A DNA stretch of 20,622 nt from Lonsdalea britannica (GCF_946477055.1 NZ_CAMKXG010000025.1:1-20622); one strand, 5' to 3'. Shown: positions 1-10,561, counted from the first letter of the stretch. The notes: generated by a model not told the origin, from the sequence alone. Numbers and translations: made by a program.

Positions 1-7
1 AAGTCAA
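1..7 (-). promoter_or_regulatory. rRNA operon promoter P2, -35 element only (cut by window edge)
   Basis: Read on the minus strand, bases 7 to 2 give TTGACT, which matches the -35 of the E. coli rrn P2 promoter. Its position fits: a start site about 35 bases further left would lie roughly 100 bases downstream of the P1 start, close to the usual P1-P2 spacing. The P2 -10 box, the leader with boxA and the 16S gene are outside the window, so this rests on one hexamer plus its context. Confidence 0.5.
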
Positions 8-67
8 CGACTTTCTTCGTTTTTCTTCGACTGTCACCGCATCGCGTTGTCCGCTTTGCCGTGTCAG

Positions 68-128
68 TGGGAGCGCATTATAGGGAGTTATTTCGGGCTG
101 ACAAGCGCTAAATGCAAAAAGATATTCA
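68..128 (-). promoter_or_regulatory. rRNA operon promoter P1 with AT-rich upstream (UP-like) segment
   Basis: On the minus strand the -35 is TTGTCA (104-99), the spacer is 16 bp and the -10 is TATAAT (82-77). The GC-rich discriminator GCGCTCCC (76-69) leads to a likely start at A68, followed by CTGACACGG. These elements and their spacing match my recollection of the core of E. coli rrn P1 promoters. The 16-bp spacer and GC-rich discriminator are the features known to make rrn P1 sensitive to ppGpp and initiating NTP levels. Upstream, bases 107-128 are AT-rich and could act as an UP element. The promoter points out of the left edge, so an rrs gene should follow. E. coli also has hemG directly upstream of an rRNA operon (rrnA). 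Confidence 0.9.
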
Positions 129-167
129 AGCGAGTCTTTTTCCATCAATGCGTTGCAATAACCTCCA

Positions 168-707
168 TTATGCCTTTTTTTTCAGCGTTAATTGCCCGAA
201 TTGCTGAGCGAAATCGCGGACCTGATGCCAATCGGTATATTCAATCTCGCGCGACGCATCCGTTTCACCGCCCGTCATCCGCATAATCAGCTGAATCATG
301 ACGCGATCGAACCATCGATATCGGGGATAACGCAACGCTCCCGCGAATACCGCCCCCAAATCAGGCTTCCAGGGGCAACGCAGTAAGAACTTACGCGTAT
401 ACGCATTGGTTTGCACCGTGCTTTTTTCCGGTTTGCGCGCCGTCAGGTTCACCGAGAAGAAAGCGCTCGGCTTGTTTTGCAATAAAACCAGATTGCGCTG
501 GATGAACTGATCCAGCGCGGGAGCAAAATGCCCGTAACGGACAGATGCCCCTAAAAGGATTTTCTCGTACTGAGCCAGTTCGACCTTGTCGGCATCATCA
601 ATATTGACGACATCACAGACCTGCGTCTCTTTCAGTTCATCAGCAATGACATTGGCGATCGCCTCTGTTTGCCCATCAGTCGTCGAAAACAGGATCAATG
701 CTTTCAT
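168..707 (-). CDS. hemG: protoporphyrinogen IX dehydrogenase (menaquinone-dependent), HemG
   Basis: HemG oxidises protoporphyrinogen IX to protoporphyrin IX, the penultimate step of haem synthesis. It uses FMN and passes electrons to the quinone pool at the inner membrane. The 179-residue protein has a flavodoxin fold. It starts MKALILFSTTDGQT, in which residues 8-14 form the FMN phosphate-binding loop, and it has the long insert typical of HemG. The frame stays open upstream of this Met into trkH (as far as 815), but Met at 707 gives the normal family length (about 180) and family N-terminus. It is the last gene of pepQ-yigZ-trkH-hemG, 20 bases after the trkH stop. Its stop lies 63 bases before the -35 of the rRNA P1 promoter, with no obvious terminator between. 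Confidence 0.95.
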   Translation of the reverse strand: MKALILFSTTDGQTEAIANVIADELKETQVCDVVNIDDADKVELAQYEKILLGASVRYGHFAPALDQFIQRNLVLLQNKPSAFFSVNLTARKPEKSTVQTNAYTRKFLLRCPWKPDLGAVFAGALRYPRYRWFDRVMIQLIMRMTGGETDASREIEYTDWHQVRDFAQQFGQLTLKKKA

Positions 708-727
708 TCTAAGGAGTCCTATTTTTG

Positions 728-2179
728 TTATTCCCGCCAGAAGGTCGGCGTAAACAGCACCAACAGCGTGAATACCTCGAGACGACCAAACAGCATCGTC
801 AAAATGAGTATCCATTTTGCAGCATCATTCATTGAGGTGAAGTTATCCGCCACCACGCCCAAACCGGGACCAAGATTGTTTAGCGTAGCTGCAACGGCGG
901 CAAACGCCGAAAAATCATCAACGCCGGTCGCAATCACGGCCAGCATGCTGACGATGAATACCAGCGCGTAAGCGGAAAAGAATCCCCATACGGCCTCAAG
1001 TATTCTTTCCGGCAATGCGCGTTGCCCCAGTTTGATGGTGTAGACCGCATTCGGGTGGACCAGCCTCTTCAGCTCACGCGAACCTTGTAAGAACAGCAGT
1101 AAAATACGGATAACTTTAAGTCCGCCGCCCGTCGAACCTGCGCAACCGCCAATAAAGGCCGAGCACAGCAGCAGTACCGGTAGGAACAATGGCCAGTGCG
1201 AAATGCTGTCCGTCGTAAACCCTGCGGTCGTCGCCATCGAGACCACCTGGAAAAACGCCTGATTCAGCGTATCCATCCCCGAGCTGTACACATTATGGAA
1301 CCACAGCACGACGGTACAGACGGCGACCAGAGACATCTGGACAAAGATGAACATGCGGAATTCTGGATCGCGCCAGTACACTTTCAGGCTGCGCCCGCTC
1401 AATACCGCGAAATGAAGGCCGAAGTTACAGCCCGAAATTAATAGGAAAATGGCGATGATGGTATTGATGGTTGGACTATTGAAGTAGCCGATGCTCGCGT
1501 CATGAGTGGAGAAGCCACCTATCGCGATCGTCGAAAAACTATGGCCGATGGCGTCAAATATCGGCATCCCTGCTAGCCAGAGAGACAACGCGCATAGCAC
1601 CGTCAGCAACAGATAAATCAGCCACAGCGTCTTGGCCGTTTCCGCGATACGAGGACGCATTTTGTTGTCTTTGAGCGGACCGGGCATTTCTGCGCGATAT
1701 AGCTGCATGCCCCCGACGCCCAAAATCGGCAAAATCGCCACCGCCAATACGATGATCCCCATGCCGCCCATCCACTGCAGCATCTGACGGTAAAACAGGA
1801 TAGCTTTAGGCATCGAATCCAAACCGACCAACGTCGTCGCACCGGTCGTCGTCAGACCGGAAAAAGATTCGAAGAAGGCATCCGTAATCGTTAAGTTCGG
1901 CCGGTCGGTAAACAGGAAAGGCAGCGCCCCGACGCTTCCCAGCACCGTCCAAAATAGCACCACAATCAAAAAGCCTTCTCGCGCCTTAAGCTCATGGCGA
2001 TGCTTGCGGTTAGGGAACCAGAGCACCAGCCCGATAATCAACGCGGCGATGAACGTCTGCGTAAAGGCTTTACCCGCGCCGTCTCGATAAATGAGCGCCA
2101 CCAGGCCGGGAATAAACATAGTGCCAGAAAAGAGGATGACCAGCAGGCCAACGATGCGGGTTATGGCGCGCAAGTGCAT
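728..2179 (-). CDS. trkH: Trk system potassium uptake protein TrkH
   Basis: TrkH is the membrane pore of the Trk potassium uptake system. It works with the cytoplasmic nucleotide-binding regulator TrkA. The 483 residues equal the E. coli length. The four pore-loop repeats are visible: TTTGATT near 110-116, AIGGFST near 219-225, TTAGFTT near 317-323 and NLGPGLG near 435-441. Each carries the central glycine of the selectivity filter. Hydrophobic membrane segments alternate with these loops throughout. The ATG at 2179 is preceded by a good ribosome site (AAGGAAGG, about 7 bases upstream). It lies 45 bases after yigZ and 20 bases before hemG in one leftward operon. Nothing is broken or unusual. 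Confidence 0.97.
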   Translation of the reverse strand: MHLRAITRIVGLLVILFSGTMFIPGLVALIYRDGAGKAFTQTFIAALIIGLVLWFPNRKHRHELKAREGFLIVVLFWTVLGSVGALPFLFTDRPNLTITDAFFESFSGLTTTGATTLVGLDSMPKAILFYRQMLQWMGGMGIIVLAVAILPILGVGGMQLYRAEMPGPLKDNKMRPRIAETAKTLWLIYLLLTVLCALSLWLAGMPIFDAIGHSFSTIAIGGFSTHDASIGYFNSPTINTIIAIFLLISGCNFGLHFAVLSGRSLKVYWRDPEFRMFIFVQMSLVAVCTVVLWFHNVYSSGMDTLNQAFFQVVSMATTAGFTTDSISHWPLFLPVLLLCSAFIGGCAGSTGGGLKVIRILLLFLQGSRELKRLVHPNAVYTIKLGQRALPERILEAVWGFFSAYALVFIVSMLAVIATGVDDFSAFAAVAATLNNLGPGLGVVADNFTSMNDAAKWILILTMLFGRLEVFTLLVLFTPTFWRE

Positions 2180-2224
2180 TACGGGGCCTTCCTTAACAAA
2201 AAGTTCAATGAGTTCGCGCTGGGA

Positions 2225-2839
2225 TTATTGTGAAATTGGCAGTAATTGCAACGCACCGCGACTAATATCTCGCAATCGACGATCCGCCTCATCAGCAGCG
2301 TTTAAAGGCAACGCCAGCTGGAGCCTGACGTCAGCGCCATACTCCGTCGAGACAATCTGCCCTTCTAACTGGCGCACAATGACTTCGACGGGAGCCAGCA
2401 GCGGGTAATCACACTGCAGCTGATATTCCTGCAGTAGCACGCGCTGCGTGAGTGTCATTTGCTTCAGCGCCTGCTGCACACCGCCGCCATAGGCTCGTAC
2501 CAACCCACCAGTGCCAAGCTTGACGCCGCCGTAATAACGGACGACGACGGCCGCCACTTCACCGATACCGCTGCCCATCAGCTGCGCCAGTATCGGTTTA
2601 CCCGCCGTGCCCGCCGGTTCGCCATCATCAGAGAAGCCCAACTGCTGAGAATCATCGGGCGCGCCCGCGACATAAGCCCAGCAGTGATGAACCGCCGCAG
2701 GATGTTGCTCCCGCAAAGTATTGATGAAGGCTTTTGCCGCCTCTACGCCGCAGGCAGGGCTTATCACGCTGATAAAACGACTTTTTTTAATTTCTTCGCT
2801 GACGCTGACTTGCTCAGCCGGAACCGGATAAGAAGACAT
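2225..2839 (-). CDS. yigZ: IMPACT/YigZ family protein
   Basis: This 204-residue protein belongs to the IMPACT (UPF0029) family. It has an N-terminal domain with the family motif around VVVRYYGGVKLGTGGLVRAY (residues about 96-115) and a smaller C-terminal ferredoxin-like domain. The eukaryotic relative regulates the kinase GCN2. The exact role of bacterial YigZ is not settled, though a link to translation or nucleic-acid binding has been suggested. The start codon overlaps the pepQ stop in the string TGATG, and I see no separate ribosome site. Translation is therefore probably coupled to pepQ, and the same neighbour order is found in E. coli. Identity as yigZ is secure; function is not. Confidence 0.93.
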   Translation of the reverse strand: MSSYPVPAEQVSVSEEIKKSRFISVISPACGVEAAKAFINTLREQHPAAVHHCWAYVAGAPDDSQQLGFSDDGEPAGTAGKPILAQLMGSGIGEVAAVVVRYYGGVKLGTGGLVRAYGGGVQQALKQMTLTQRVLLQEYQLQCDYPLLAPVEVIVRQLEGQIVSTEYGADVRLQLALPLNAADEADRRLRDISRGALQLLPISQ

Positions 2840-4170
2840 CAGTCGAGATTAAGCGCGCGAGTCAGGTTTTCGATACGCTTGTCGTGGATCACGACGTTAT
2901 CTTCGATACGAATACCGCCCGCAGGGCGCAGCGCATCGATCTTCTGCCAGTTGAAGTGCTGACGAAGCGCGCCTGCGCGCCAAGGCTCCAGCAGGGAGTC
3001 GATGAAGTAGAGCCCGGGTTCGATAGTCACCACCATCCGGGGCTCCAGAATTCGCGTGCAGCGCAGATAAGGATAGCACTCGGGCGCAGCCAGCGTGGTG
3101 CCCGTGTCGTCTTGCATAAACCCGCCGACATCATGAACCTGCAGTCCCAATAGATGGCCAAGGCCATGCGGTAAAAATGGCCGCGTCATCCCTTGTTCAA
3201 CCATCGCCTCTTCGCTAAGGCCGCCCACCAGCTTATGGCGCTTCAGCAATCCTGCCAGCCGACAATGCATCTGCTCATGATATTCGGTATAGCGGACGCC
3301 TGATTTCATTGTATCGATCAGCGCTCGCTGCTCATGGTTGAGATCTTTGACCAACGCGGCGAAATCGCCGTCGTGCTGAGCGGCATAACTGCGGGTGATG
3401 TCCGCCGCATATCCGTTGTATTGCGCGCCTGCGTCGATCAAGAAACTGCGGACTTCGCCTGGAACGTGATGCTTCAGTTGGGTGTAGTGCAACACCGCAG
3501 CATGCTCGTTCAGCGCCATAATGTTGTCATAAGGTACGTCGCTGTCTCGATGGCCGGTCGCCGTCAGATAAGCGAGGTTGATATCGAACTCGCTCATGCC
3601 GGATTGAAATGCTTCCAGCGCCGCGCGATGGCCCGATACGGCGGTTTTCTGCGCTTCACGCATACAAGCCAGCTCGTAATCCGTTTTGTAGGCGCGGTAA
3701 TAGTGGAGGTAGTTCAACACGCCCTGAGGATTGATGTGTTCCGGGATAATGCCAAGCTCAGTCGCGCGTTGCATGGCGCTGCCGATGTAGCCCACGTTCT
3801 GACGCGCTACAGGCAGCGCATGCCCGATGTCGTCGGCCTCTCGAAGCACCTGGATATCGAACTCTTTGGTCCAGAAGCTATCCGGCAGCGAAGAGACGCT
3901 GTGCCAAAAATCCACGGGAGAATAAAACCACAGGCGCGGCTTATTCACTCCATCGACCCACAGCCAACAATTCGGCACTTGCGTCACCGGCAGCCAGGCT
4001 TTGAAATGCGGATTCACTTTGAACGGATAATCGTGGTCATCCAGAAATAGCGTTATCAGCTCTCCGGAGTGGATTAGCAACGCATCCAGATGGTCGCGTT
4101 CAAGCGCGGCTTGCGTGCGTTGTTGCAGCGTCACGACATGTTGATGATACAAAGAGGCCAGCGATTCCAT
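2839..4170 (-). CDS. pepQ: Xaa-Pro dipeptidase (prolidase) PepQ
   Basis: PepQ is a cytoplasmic metallopeptidase that splits dipeptides with proline at the C-terminus. The 443-residue protein has the pita-bread (M24) catalytic domain in its second half. All five metal ligands are in place: Asp246, Asp257, His339, Glu384 and Glu423, in the contexts IDAGAQ, AADITR, PHGLGH, TIEPG and RIEDN. I place the start at 4170 (MESLASLY), which gives the E. coli length and has GGAG six bases upstream; an in-frame ATG at 4182 has no ribosome site. It is the first gene of pepQ-yigZ-trkH-hemG. In E. coli fadBA lies next to pepQ, but not here. Confidence 0.96.
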   Translation of the reverse strand: MESLASLYHQHVVTLQQRTQAALERDHLDALLIHSGELITLFLDDHDYPFKVNPHFKAWLPVTQVPNCWLWVDGVNKPRLWFYSPVDFWHSVSSLPDSFWTKEFDIQVLREADDIGHALPVARQNVGYIGSAMQRATELGIIPEHINPQGVLNYLHYYRAYKTDYELACMREAQKTAVSGHRAALEAFQSGMSEFDINLAYLTATGHRDSDVPYDNIMALNEHAAVLHYTQLKHHVPGEVRSFLIDAGAQYNGYAADITRSYAAQHDGDFAALVKDLNHEQRALIDTMKSGVRYTEYHEQMHCRLAGLLKRHKLVGGLSEEAMVEQGMTRPFLPHGLGHLLGLQVHDVGGFMQDDTGTTLAAPECYPYLRCTRILEPRMVVTIEPGLYFIDSLLEPWRAGALRQHFNWQKIDALRPAGGIRIEDNVVIHDKRIENLTRALNLD

Positions 4171-4201
4171 CAGTATCTCCATCTACCACAGCGTATTTTT
4201 T

Positions 4202-4230
4202 ATGTTAACACAGCGCTGGGGATCCGGCAG
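4202..4230 (-). promoter_or_regulatory. candidate promoter for pepQ-yigZ-trkH-hemG
   Basis: On the minus strand an extended -10, TGTTAACAT (TAACAT at 4207-4202 with TG one base upstream), lies 17 bases from a weak -35 CTGCCG (4230-4225). It is about 30 bases ahead of the pepQ start and is the best sigma-70-like site I see in the gap. It is judged by eye from hexamer match and spacing only. Confidence 0.4.
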
Positions 4231-4370
4231 TGTCGCCCCCTGACGTAGAAGAACCACAGCGTGTTGTTTCGCACTCCCGCAGGCAAAACCAAAGACGTCG
4301 CCCAACTGCGACAGGGAAGACAGACAATCAGCAATGATTCACGCACATGGACGCGGGAAATAAAGCGGCA

Positions 4371-4397
4371 ACCGGCCCCGTGATATAAGGAGCCGGT
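4371..4397 (-). terminator. weak hairpin downstream of fre
   Basis: ACCGGC (4371-4376) pairs with GCCGGT (4392-4397), with two more G-C pairs beyond one mismatch and a loop of about nine bases. On the minus strand, the direction of fre, it begins 19 bases after the fre stop. The sequence after it contains only a broken T run (CTTTATTT), so termination here would be weak. The rest of the 245-base gap between pepQ and fre holds no gene I can recognise. Confidence 0.35.
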
Positions 4398-4415
4398 CAT
4401 GGCGAAAGGAAGGTC

Positions 4416-5117
4416 TTAAATGAAGGAGAATGCGTCGCCGAACAGATGTTCTTGCTGTGCGCCACGCTCATTACAGAAGCGTTCCCGCGCGACTTTCGCC
4501 ATTTCGAACCGACCCGCGATGTAGATATCATGATCTGCCAACGAGCCGAAGTCTTGCAGCACCGCGCTCAGCACCGTACCGGTGCGTCCACGCCAGCCGT
4601 CTTCCGCCTGCTCAACCACCGGCACAACCTGCAGATTCGGATGTTGTTCCGCCAACGACTCCAGCGCCCCCAAATCATAGAGGTGTTGAGGTTCCCGGCC
4701 GCCCCAATAGATAGAGACCGGGCGCTGCGGCTGATGGGCCAGCACGGTCAGCAGGATAGAACGGACATAAGAGAAACCGGTGCCGCCCGCGACCAAAATC
4801 AACGGACGATCGCTATCGTCTCGCAGCCAGGCCTCTCCATGCGGAACATCCACTTCCAGAGTGTCTTCTTTTAGAATGCGATCCATTACGGCCATCGCGT
4901 AAAGATTCATGTCCGACGCGCCAATGTGCAGCTCGATAAAATCGGTATCCATCGGCGTCGAAGCGATAGAAAACGGACGCTTGTCCCGCTCGTCCATCAC
5001 TACCATCAGATACTGGCCGGCACGGAAGGAAAACGGGGCTGAAGGTAATAAACGAACCCGATAAACCGTATCGGTAATCGTTTCTACTGATGTTACTTTA
5101 CAGCTCAATGTTGTCAT
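4416..5117 (-). CDS. fre: NAD(P)H-flavin reductase Fre
   Basis: Fre reduces free riboflavin, FMN and FAD with NAD(P)H. The reduced flavin can serve partners such as ribonucleotide reductase activation, ferric iron reduction and, in the UbiD pathway, possibly cofactor supply; the last link is inference. The 233 residues match the E. coli length. The flavin-binding motif RPFSIAS lies at 47-53 and the nucleotide-binding GGTGFSY at 111-117, giving a ferredoxin-reductase-like two-domain layout. The start at 5117 (MTTLSCKV) is chosen because GAGGGA lies four to five bases upstream and it gives the family N-terminus; an in-frame ATG at 5138 is less likely. It lies 54 bases after ubiD and probably shares its transcript. 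Confidence 0.96.
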   Translation of the reverse strand: MTTLSCKVTSVETITDTVYRVRLLPSAPFSFRAGQYLMVVMDERDKRPFSIASTPMDTDFIELHIGASDMNLYAMAVMDRILKEDTLEVDVPHGEAWLRDDSDRPLILVAGGTGFSYVRSILLTVLAHQPQRPVSIYWGGREPQHLYDLGALESLAEQHPNLQVVPVVEQAEDGWRGRTGTVLSAVLQDFGSLADHDIYIAGRFEMAKVARERFCNERGAQQEHLFGDAFSFI

Positions 5118-5171
5118 GCGTTCCCTCTGTAGGGTCATCTAAACGAAATGGGGAATGACGGTAACGGTCGA

Positions 5172-6668
5172 TTAGCGCCGCTTGCCGCTGTCATCGAAAA
5201 TGGCTAACTCATCCCAGATGGCATCGATGCGAGCCACGACCTGCGGATCTTTGGTTATCGGTTCGCCCCACTCGCGTTGGGTCTCACCCGGCCATTTATT
5301 GGTTGCATCCAGCCCCATTTTGGAGCCAAGTCCGGAAATCGGTGAAGCAAAGTCGAGATAATCGATGGGCGTATTTTCCACTAACAGCGTATCTCGCGCC
5401 GGGTCCATCCGCGTCGTGATCGCCCAAATGACATCTTTCCAGTCCCGGGCATTGATATCATCGTCGCAGACGATAACAAATTTGGTGTACATAAACTGCC
5501 GCAGAAACGACCACACGCCCATCATCACCCGCTTAGCATGCCCGGCGTACTGCTTCTTCATAGTAACGACCGCCAGACGGTAAGAACAGCCCTCCGGTGG
5601 AAGATAAAAGTCGACGATCTCCGGAAACTGTTTCTGCAGCAACGGCACGAAAACTTCGTTCAACGCGACGCCTAGTACCGCCGGCTCATCCGGTGGACGG
5701 CCGGTGTAGGTCGAGTGGTAGATGGCGTTCTGGCGCTGGGTGACGTGCGTCACCGTGAAGACCGGGAACTTATCGACCTCATTATAGTAGCCGGTGTGAT
5801 CGCCGTAGGGGCCTTCCTCTGCCAACTCTCCCGGCTCGATGTACCCTTCCAGCACGATTTCCGCGCTAGCTGGCACTTCCAGATCGCAGGATAAACATTT
5901 CACCACCTCGGTTTTATGGCCGCGCAACAGTCCGGCAAAGGCATATTCGGATAACGAATCCGGTACCGGCGTCACCGCGCCGAGGATTGTCGCCGGGTCG
6001 GCACCTAGCGCCACCGCGACGGGAAAACGTTCCCCGGGGTGTTCCTGACACCACTCCTGGAAGTCGAGAGCGCCGCCCCGGTGAGACAACCAGCGCATGA
6101 TCAGTTTGTTCTTACCCAGCACCTGCTGGCGATAGATGCCTAGGTTCTGGCGTTCCTTGAACGGGCCACGGGTGACCGTCAGTCCCCAGGTGATCAGCGG
6201 AGCCGCATCGCCAGGCCAGCAGTGCATCACGGGAATTCGCGTCAGGTCCACATCGTCCCCCTGCCACACATGCTCCTGACAGGCGGCGGACGACACGCGC
6301 TTCGTCGGCATGTTCAGCACCTGACGGAAGCGGGGAAGTTTGTCCATCAAATCGCGGAATCCGCGCGGCGGTTCAGGCTCTTTTAAAAATGCCAGCAGTC
6401 GGCCGACATCCCGCAGCGCGCTGACATCGTCCTGCCCCATCCCTAATGCGACGCGTTTCGGCGTACCGAACAGGTTGCACAGGACCGGCATGTCGTAGCC
6501 AATCGGGTTTTCGAACAGCAGCGCCGGACCTTCGGCTCGCAAGGTGCGATCGGCGATCTCGGTCATTTCAAGATGAGGATCGATGGGCTGGGTAATGCGT
6601 TTCAACTCACCCTTATCTTCGAGAAGGGAAAGGAATTCACGTAAATCACGGTATTTCATGATGATCAT
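5172..6668 (-). CDS. ubiD: 4-hydroxy-3-polyprenylbenzoate decarboxylase UbiD
   Basis: UbiD removes the carboxyl group of 3-octaprenyl-4-hydroxybenzoate in ubiquinone synthesis, using the prenylated FMN made by UbiX. The 498 residues closely match E. coli UbiD (497). They include the family blocks around [19 protein letters not shown] and [13 protein letters not shown], which carry the Arg and Glu residues of the active site. The start is ambiguous: Met at 6668 (MIIMKY) or three codons later at 6659. Neither has a clear ribosome site, and the E. coli protein has the matching four-residue lead. It is transcribed leftward with fre and divergently from rfaH. Confidence 0.97.
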   Translation of the reverse strand: MIIMKYRDLREFLSLLEDKGELKRITQPIDPHLEMTEIADRTLRAEGPALLFENPIGYDMPVLCNLFGTPKRVALGMGQDDVSALRDVGRLLAFLKEPEPPRGFRDLMDKLPRFRQVLNMPTKRVSSAACQEHVWQGDDVDLTRIPVMHCWPGDAAPLITWGLTVTRGPFKERQNLGIYRQQVLGKNKLIMRWLSHRGGALDFQEWCQEHPGERFPVAVALGADPATILGAVTPVPDSLSEYAFAGLLRGHKTEVVKCLSCDLEVPASAEIVLEGYIEPGELAEEGPYGDHTGYYNEVDKFPVFTVTHVTQRQNAIYHSTYTGRPPDEPAVLGVALNEVFVPLLQKQFPEIVDFYLPPEGCSYRLAVVTMKKQYAGHAKRVMMGVWSFLRQFMYTKFVIVCDDDINARDWKDVIWAITTRMDPARDTLLVENTPIDYLDFASPISGLGSKMGLDATNKWPGETQREWGEPITKDPQVVARIDAIWDELAIFDDSGKRR

Positions 6669-6690
6669 CAGGACGTTCGGTGGTGCCGTT

Positions 6691-6719
6691 ATTATAAAGT
6701 TTCTTCTACAAACTGTCGC
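6691..6719 (-). promoter_or_regulatory. sigma-70 promoter for ubiD-fre
   Basis: On the minus strand a perfect -10 TATAAT (6696-6691) is separated by exactly 17 bp from a -35 GCGACA (6719-6714, four of six consensus bases). The expected start site is near 6684, which leaves a leader of only about 15 to 25 bases. That is consistent with the absence of a clear ribosome site. Location and spacing are seen; activity is inferred. Confidence 0.6.
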
Positions 6720-6751
6720 TTCCTGCGGGCGCTATTTATCCCGAGCCGCTT

Positions 6752-6780
6752 TTGTTATTCTTGCCGAAAATTGCAATAGA
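6752..6780 (+). promoter_or_regulatory. candidate promoter for rfaH
   Basis: TTGTTA (6752-6757) stands 17 bp before AATAGA (6775-6780), and TGC directly precedes that -10, giving an extended -10 arrangement. The match is modest (three of six in the -10). The site ends 11 bases before the rfaH ATG, so the leader would be very short. It is a weak call by eye. Confidence 0.3.
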
Positions 6781-6791
6781 TTAGTGAAATT

Positions 6792-7272
6792 ATGGAATCC
6801 TGGTATCTACTTTACTGTAAGCGCGGGCAACTGCTGCGGGCAAAAGAGCATCTGGAGCGTCAGACGGTCAACTGCCTGAGCCCGATGATTGCCGTTGAAA
6901 AGATTGTGCGCGGAAAACGTACCGAGGTCAGCGAGCCGCTGTTTCCAAACTATCTGTTTGTCGCATTCGATCCCGAAAATATTCACACCACCACGATTAG
7001 CGCGACGCGGGGCGTCAGCCATTTCGTGCGCTTTGGCGCGCTGCCCGCGACGGTACCGCAGGGTGTCATTGATGAACTCGCGCTGAATCCAACGTTAGTC
7101 ATGACGGACCCGGAGACGCCGCAGCCGGGCGACACCGTGACGATTACGGAAGGGACATTCAACGGGCTGGAAGCCATCTATGCGGAGCCCGATGGCGAGG
7201 CGCGTTCTATGCTGCTGCTTAACCTGCTGAATAAACAGGTTAAGCAGAGTATTGATAACCGCCAGTTCAAGA

Positions 7273-7280
<8 letters not shown>
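6792..7280 (+). CDS. rfaH: transcription antiterminator RfaH
   Basis: RfaH is a NusG paralogue recruited to RNA polymerase at ops sites in long operons for lipopolysaccharide core, capsule, toxins and similar products. It suppresses pausing and Rho termination and helps recruit ribosomes. The 162 residues equal the E. coli length. An N-terminal NGN domain covers about 1-100, with the polymerase-binding stretch around [13 protein letters not shown] and the [12 protein letters not shown] segment. The C-terminal KOW-type domain covers about 110-162 ([20 protein letters not shown]); in E. coli this domain changes fold between helical and beta forms. It is the only rightward gene in the left two thirds of the window, diverging from ubiD and converging on hemB with 12 bases between stops. 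I see no ops element in the window. Confidence 0.96.
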
Positions 7281-9114
<1,834 letters not shown>

Positions 9115-9165
9115 CGACGTCAGTCCTGCGATGAATATCCGTTGTCCCGTAAGTCACGAGACCCT

Positions 9166-9195
9166 CAAAAAACAACACCTCTCGACGAGAGGTGT
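9166..9195 (-). terminator. intrinsic terminator after tatC
   Basis: ACACCTCTC (9175-9183) and GAGAGGTGT (9187-9195) form a perfect 9-bp stem with a three-base loop. On the minus strand it is followed directly by TGTTTTTT. It lies 58 bases after the tatC stop and before tatD, so it should end the ubiEJB-tatABC transcripts. Confidence 0.88.
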
Positions 9196-9253
9196 CCAAT
9201 ATGACGTTTTAACCGCGCTGCGGCATCGCCAGCATTTTCAACGAACGCTGCCG

Positions 9254-10015
9254 TTATGAGGCAGGGTCTTCCGGATTTTCCTCGTCATTCCGACGACCTT
9301 TACCGACGTAGAAGCGGGCAAAAAAGACCCCTATCTCAAACAACAGATACATCGGTATCGCCAGCAGCGTTTGGGAAAATACGTCCGGTGGCGTCAGCAA
9401 CATGCCCACGACAAATGCGCCAACCAGCACATAAGGACGTTTTTGCTTCAATTCCTGCGGCGTCACCACGCCACTCCAGCACAGCAGCACAATCGCCACC
9501 GGCACTTCAAACGACACGCCAAACGCCATAAACAGCGCCATGACGAAATCCAGATAATTGTTGATGTCGGTCGCAATCATCACGCCAGCAGGCGCCGTCT
9601 GGGCGAAGAAACTGAACGCCAGCGGAAAGACAATGAAGTAAGCGAAGGCCATGCCGAGATAGAACAGCAGGCTGCTGGAGAACAACAGCGGCATCATCAA
9701 GCGACGTTCATGCTTGTACAGCGCAGGCGCGACAAAAGCCCAGACCTGATACAGCACCAGCGGCGCGGAGGCAAACACCGAGACAATCAGGGTCAGTTTG
9801 ATGGGGGTAAAGAACGGCGAGGCGACGTCGGTCGCAATCATGCTGGCGCCAGCGGGCAGCTGTTTTATCAACGGTGCAGAGACGATCTGATAGATATCGT
9901 TCGCGAAATACACCAACACCACAAAGACTGCCAGTACACAAAGAATACTATTCAGCAACCGCTTACGAAGCTCGATCAAATGGCTGATAAGCGGCTGGGT
10001 TTCATCAACGGCCAT
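9254..10015 (-). CDS. tatC: Sec-independent protein translocase subunit TatC
   Basis: TatC is the six-span inner-membrane receptor of the twin-arginine translocase. With TatB it binds the twin-arginine signal peptide of folded proteins. The 253 residues show six hydrophobic segments and the N-terminal [19 protein letters not shown]. Residues important in E. coli TatC are present: Glu15, Arg17, Phe94 (in [10 protein letters not shown]) and Glu103 (in KHERRL). The acidic C-terminal tail (EENPEDPAS) is cytoplasmic. It starts three bases after the tatB stop and is the last gene before the terminator at 9166-9195. Gene and role are secure. Confidence 0.97.
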   Translation of the reverse strand: MAVDETQPLISHLIELRKRLLNSILCVLAVFVVLVYFANDIYQIVSAPLIKQLPAGASMIATDVASPFFTPIKLTLIVSVFASAPLVLYQVWAFVAPALYKHERRLMMPLLFSSSLLFYLGMAFAYFIVFPLAFSFFAQTAPAGVMIATDINNYLDFVMALFMAFGVSFEVPVAIVLLCWSGVVTPQELKQKRPYVLVGAFVVGMLLTPPDVFSQTLLAIPMYLLFEIGVFFARFYVGKGRRNDEENPEDPAS

Positions 10016-10018
10016 AGA

Positions 10019-10558
10019 TTAATGATCATCCCATGGTTGAGAGGGGGACGAAGGCGTAGCGGCAGGCGATGAGGTTTTCACCTTGCTGGACTCCGGCGCG
10101 GGCGCGGTGTTGTCAGCAGTCTGGCTCTGGGCCACGACGGTTTTTTCCGTCACTGGAGACACCGGCGCCGTTTCGTGCTCGATCACGCCATCATGGGCAG
10201 CCTCAGGGTCGTTCAACGGCTGGCTAGGCGCATCGCCTTTCGTTTCTTCATCCAGCTTATCCAACGTGTAGGTCCGCTTCATGGAGTCCGCCGCGTCCTT
10301 CAGCTCGTCCATTGACGCTTTTAGCTCAGGCGAGAGATTCTGCAGATTGCTGGCCTGTTCTACTTTCTTCAGGCTTTCCTGCAACTCTTGCAGTTTCATT
10401 TCCTGAACCAGTTCGTTTTGCACCGTTGACGCCAGAGAGCGTAAGGCGCGAATCCAGCCCACGACCGTTTTTACCGCCACCGGGAGACGCTCAGGACCTA
10501 ATACCACCAGTCCGATAACCATCACCAACAGCAGTTCGCTAAAGCCGATATCAAACAC
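10019..10558 (-). CDS. tatB: Sec-independent protein translocase subunit TatB
   Basis: TatB pairs with TatC to form the signal-peptide receptor of the twin-arginine translocase. The 179-residue protein has one N-terminal membrane helix (about 5-20), with Glu8 and the hinge GPERLP at 21-26. An amphipathic helix and charged helices run to about residue 100, and a low-complexity Pro/Ser/Thr/Ala-rich tail ends in SQPWDDH. The start codon is GTG, giving the family N-terminus [10 protein letters not shown]; as far as I recall E. coli tatB also uses GTG. It lies three bases after tatA and three before tatC. The tail is the least conserved part and shows no recognisable domain. Confidence 0.96.
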   Translation of the reverse strand: MFDIGFSELLLVMVIGLVVLGPERLPVAVKTVVGWIRALRSLASTVQNELVQEMKLQELQESLKKVEQASNLQNLSPELKASMDELKDAADSMKRTYTLDKLDEETKGDAPSQPLNDPEAAHDGVIEHETAPVSPVTEKTVVAQSQTADNTAPAPESSKVKTSSPAATPSSPSQPWDDH

Positions 10559-10561
10559 CGA

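Noticed and set aside
47..286. Rightward open frame at the left edge
   Set aside because: It runs against the rRNA P1 promoter and the 3' end of hemG and resembles no protein.
3334..4050. Long rightward open frame (238 codons) opposite pepQ
   Set aside because: It is fully antisense to a well-conserved pepQ, and its translation is rich in Arg, Val and His without a recognisable fold. It is the usual shadow of a GC-rich gene.
4200..4400. Small leftward open frame (66 codons) between fre and pepQ
   Set aside because: It has no ribosome site, overlaps the weak hairpin and the candidate pepQ promoter, and its translation shows no recognisable feature. A tiny real gene cannot be fully excluded.
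9371..10072. Rightward open frame (233 codons) opposite tatC
   Set aside because: It is antisense to the conserved TatC. Its His/Gln/Arg-rich translation is the complement of membrane-helix codons, not a protein family I know.
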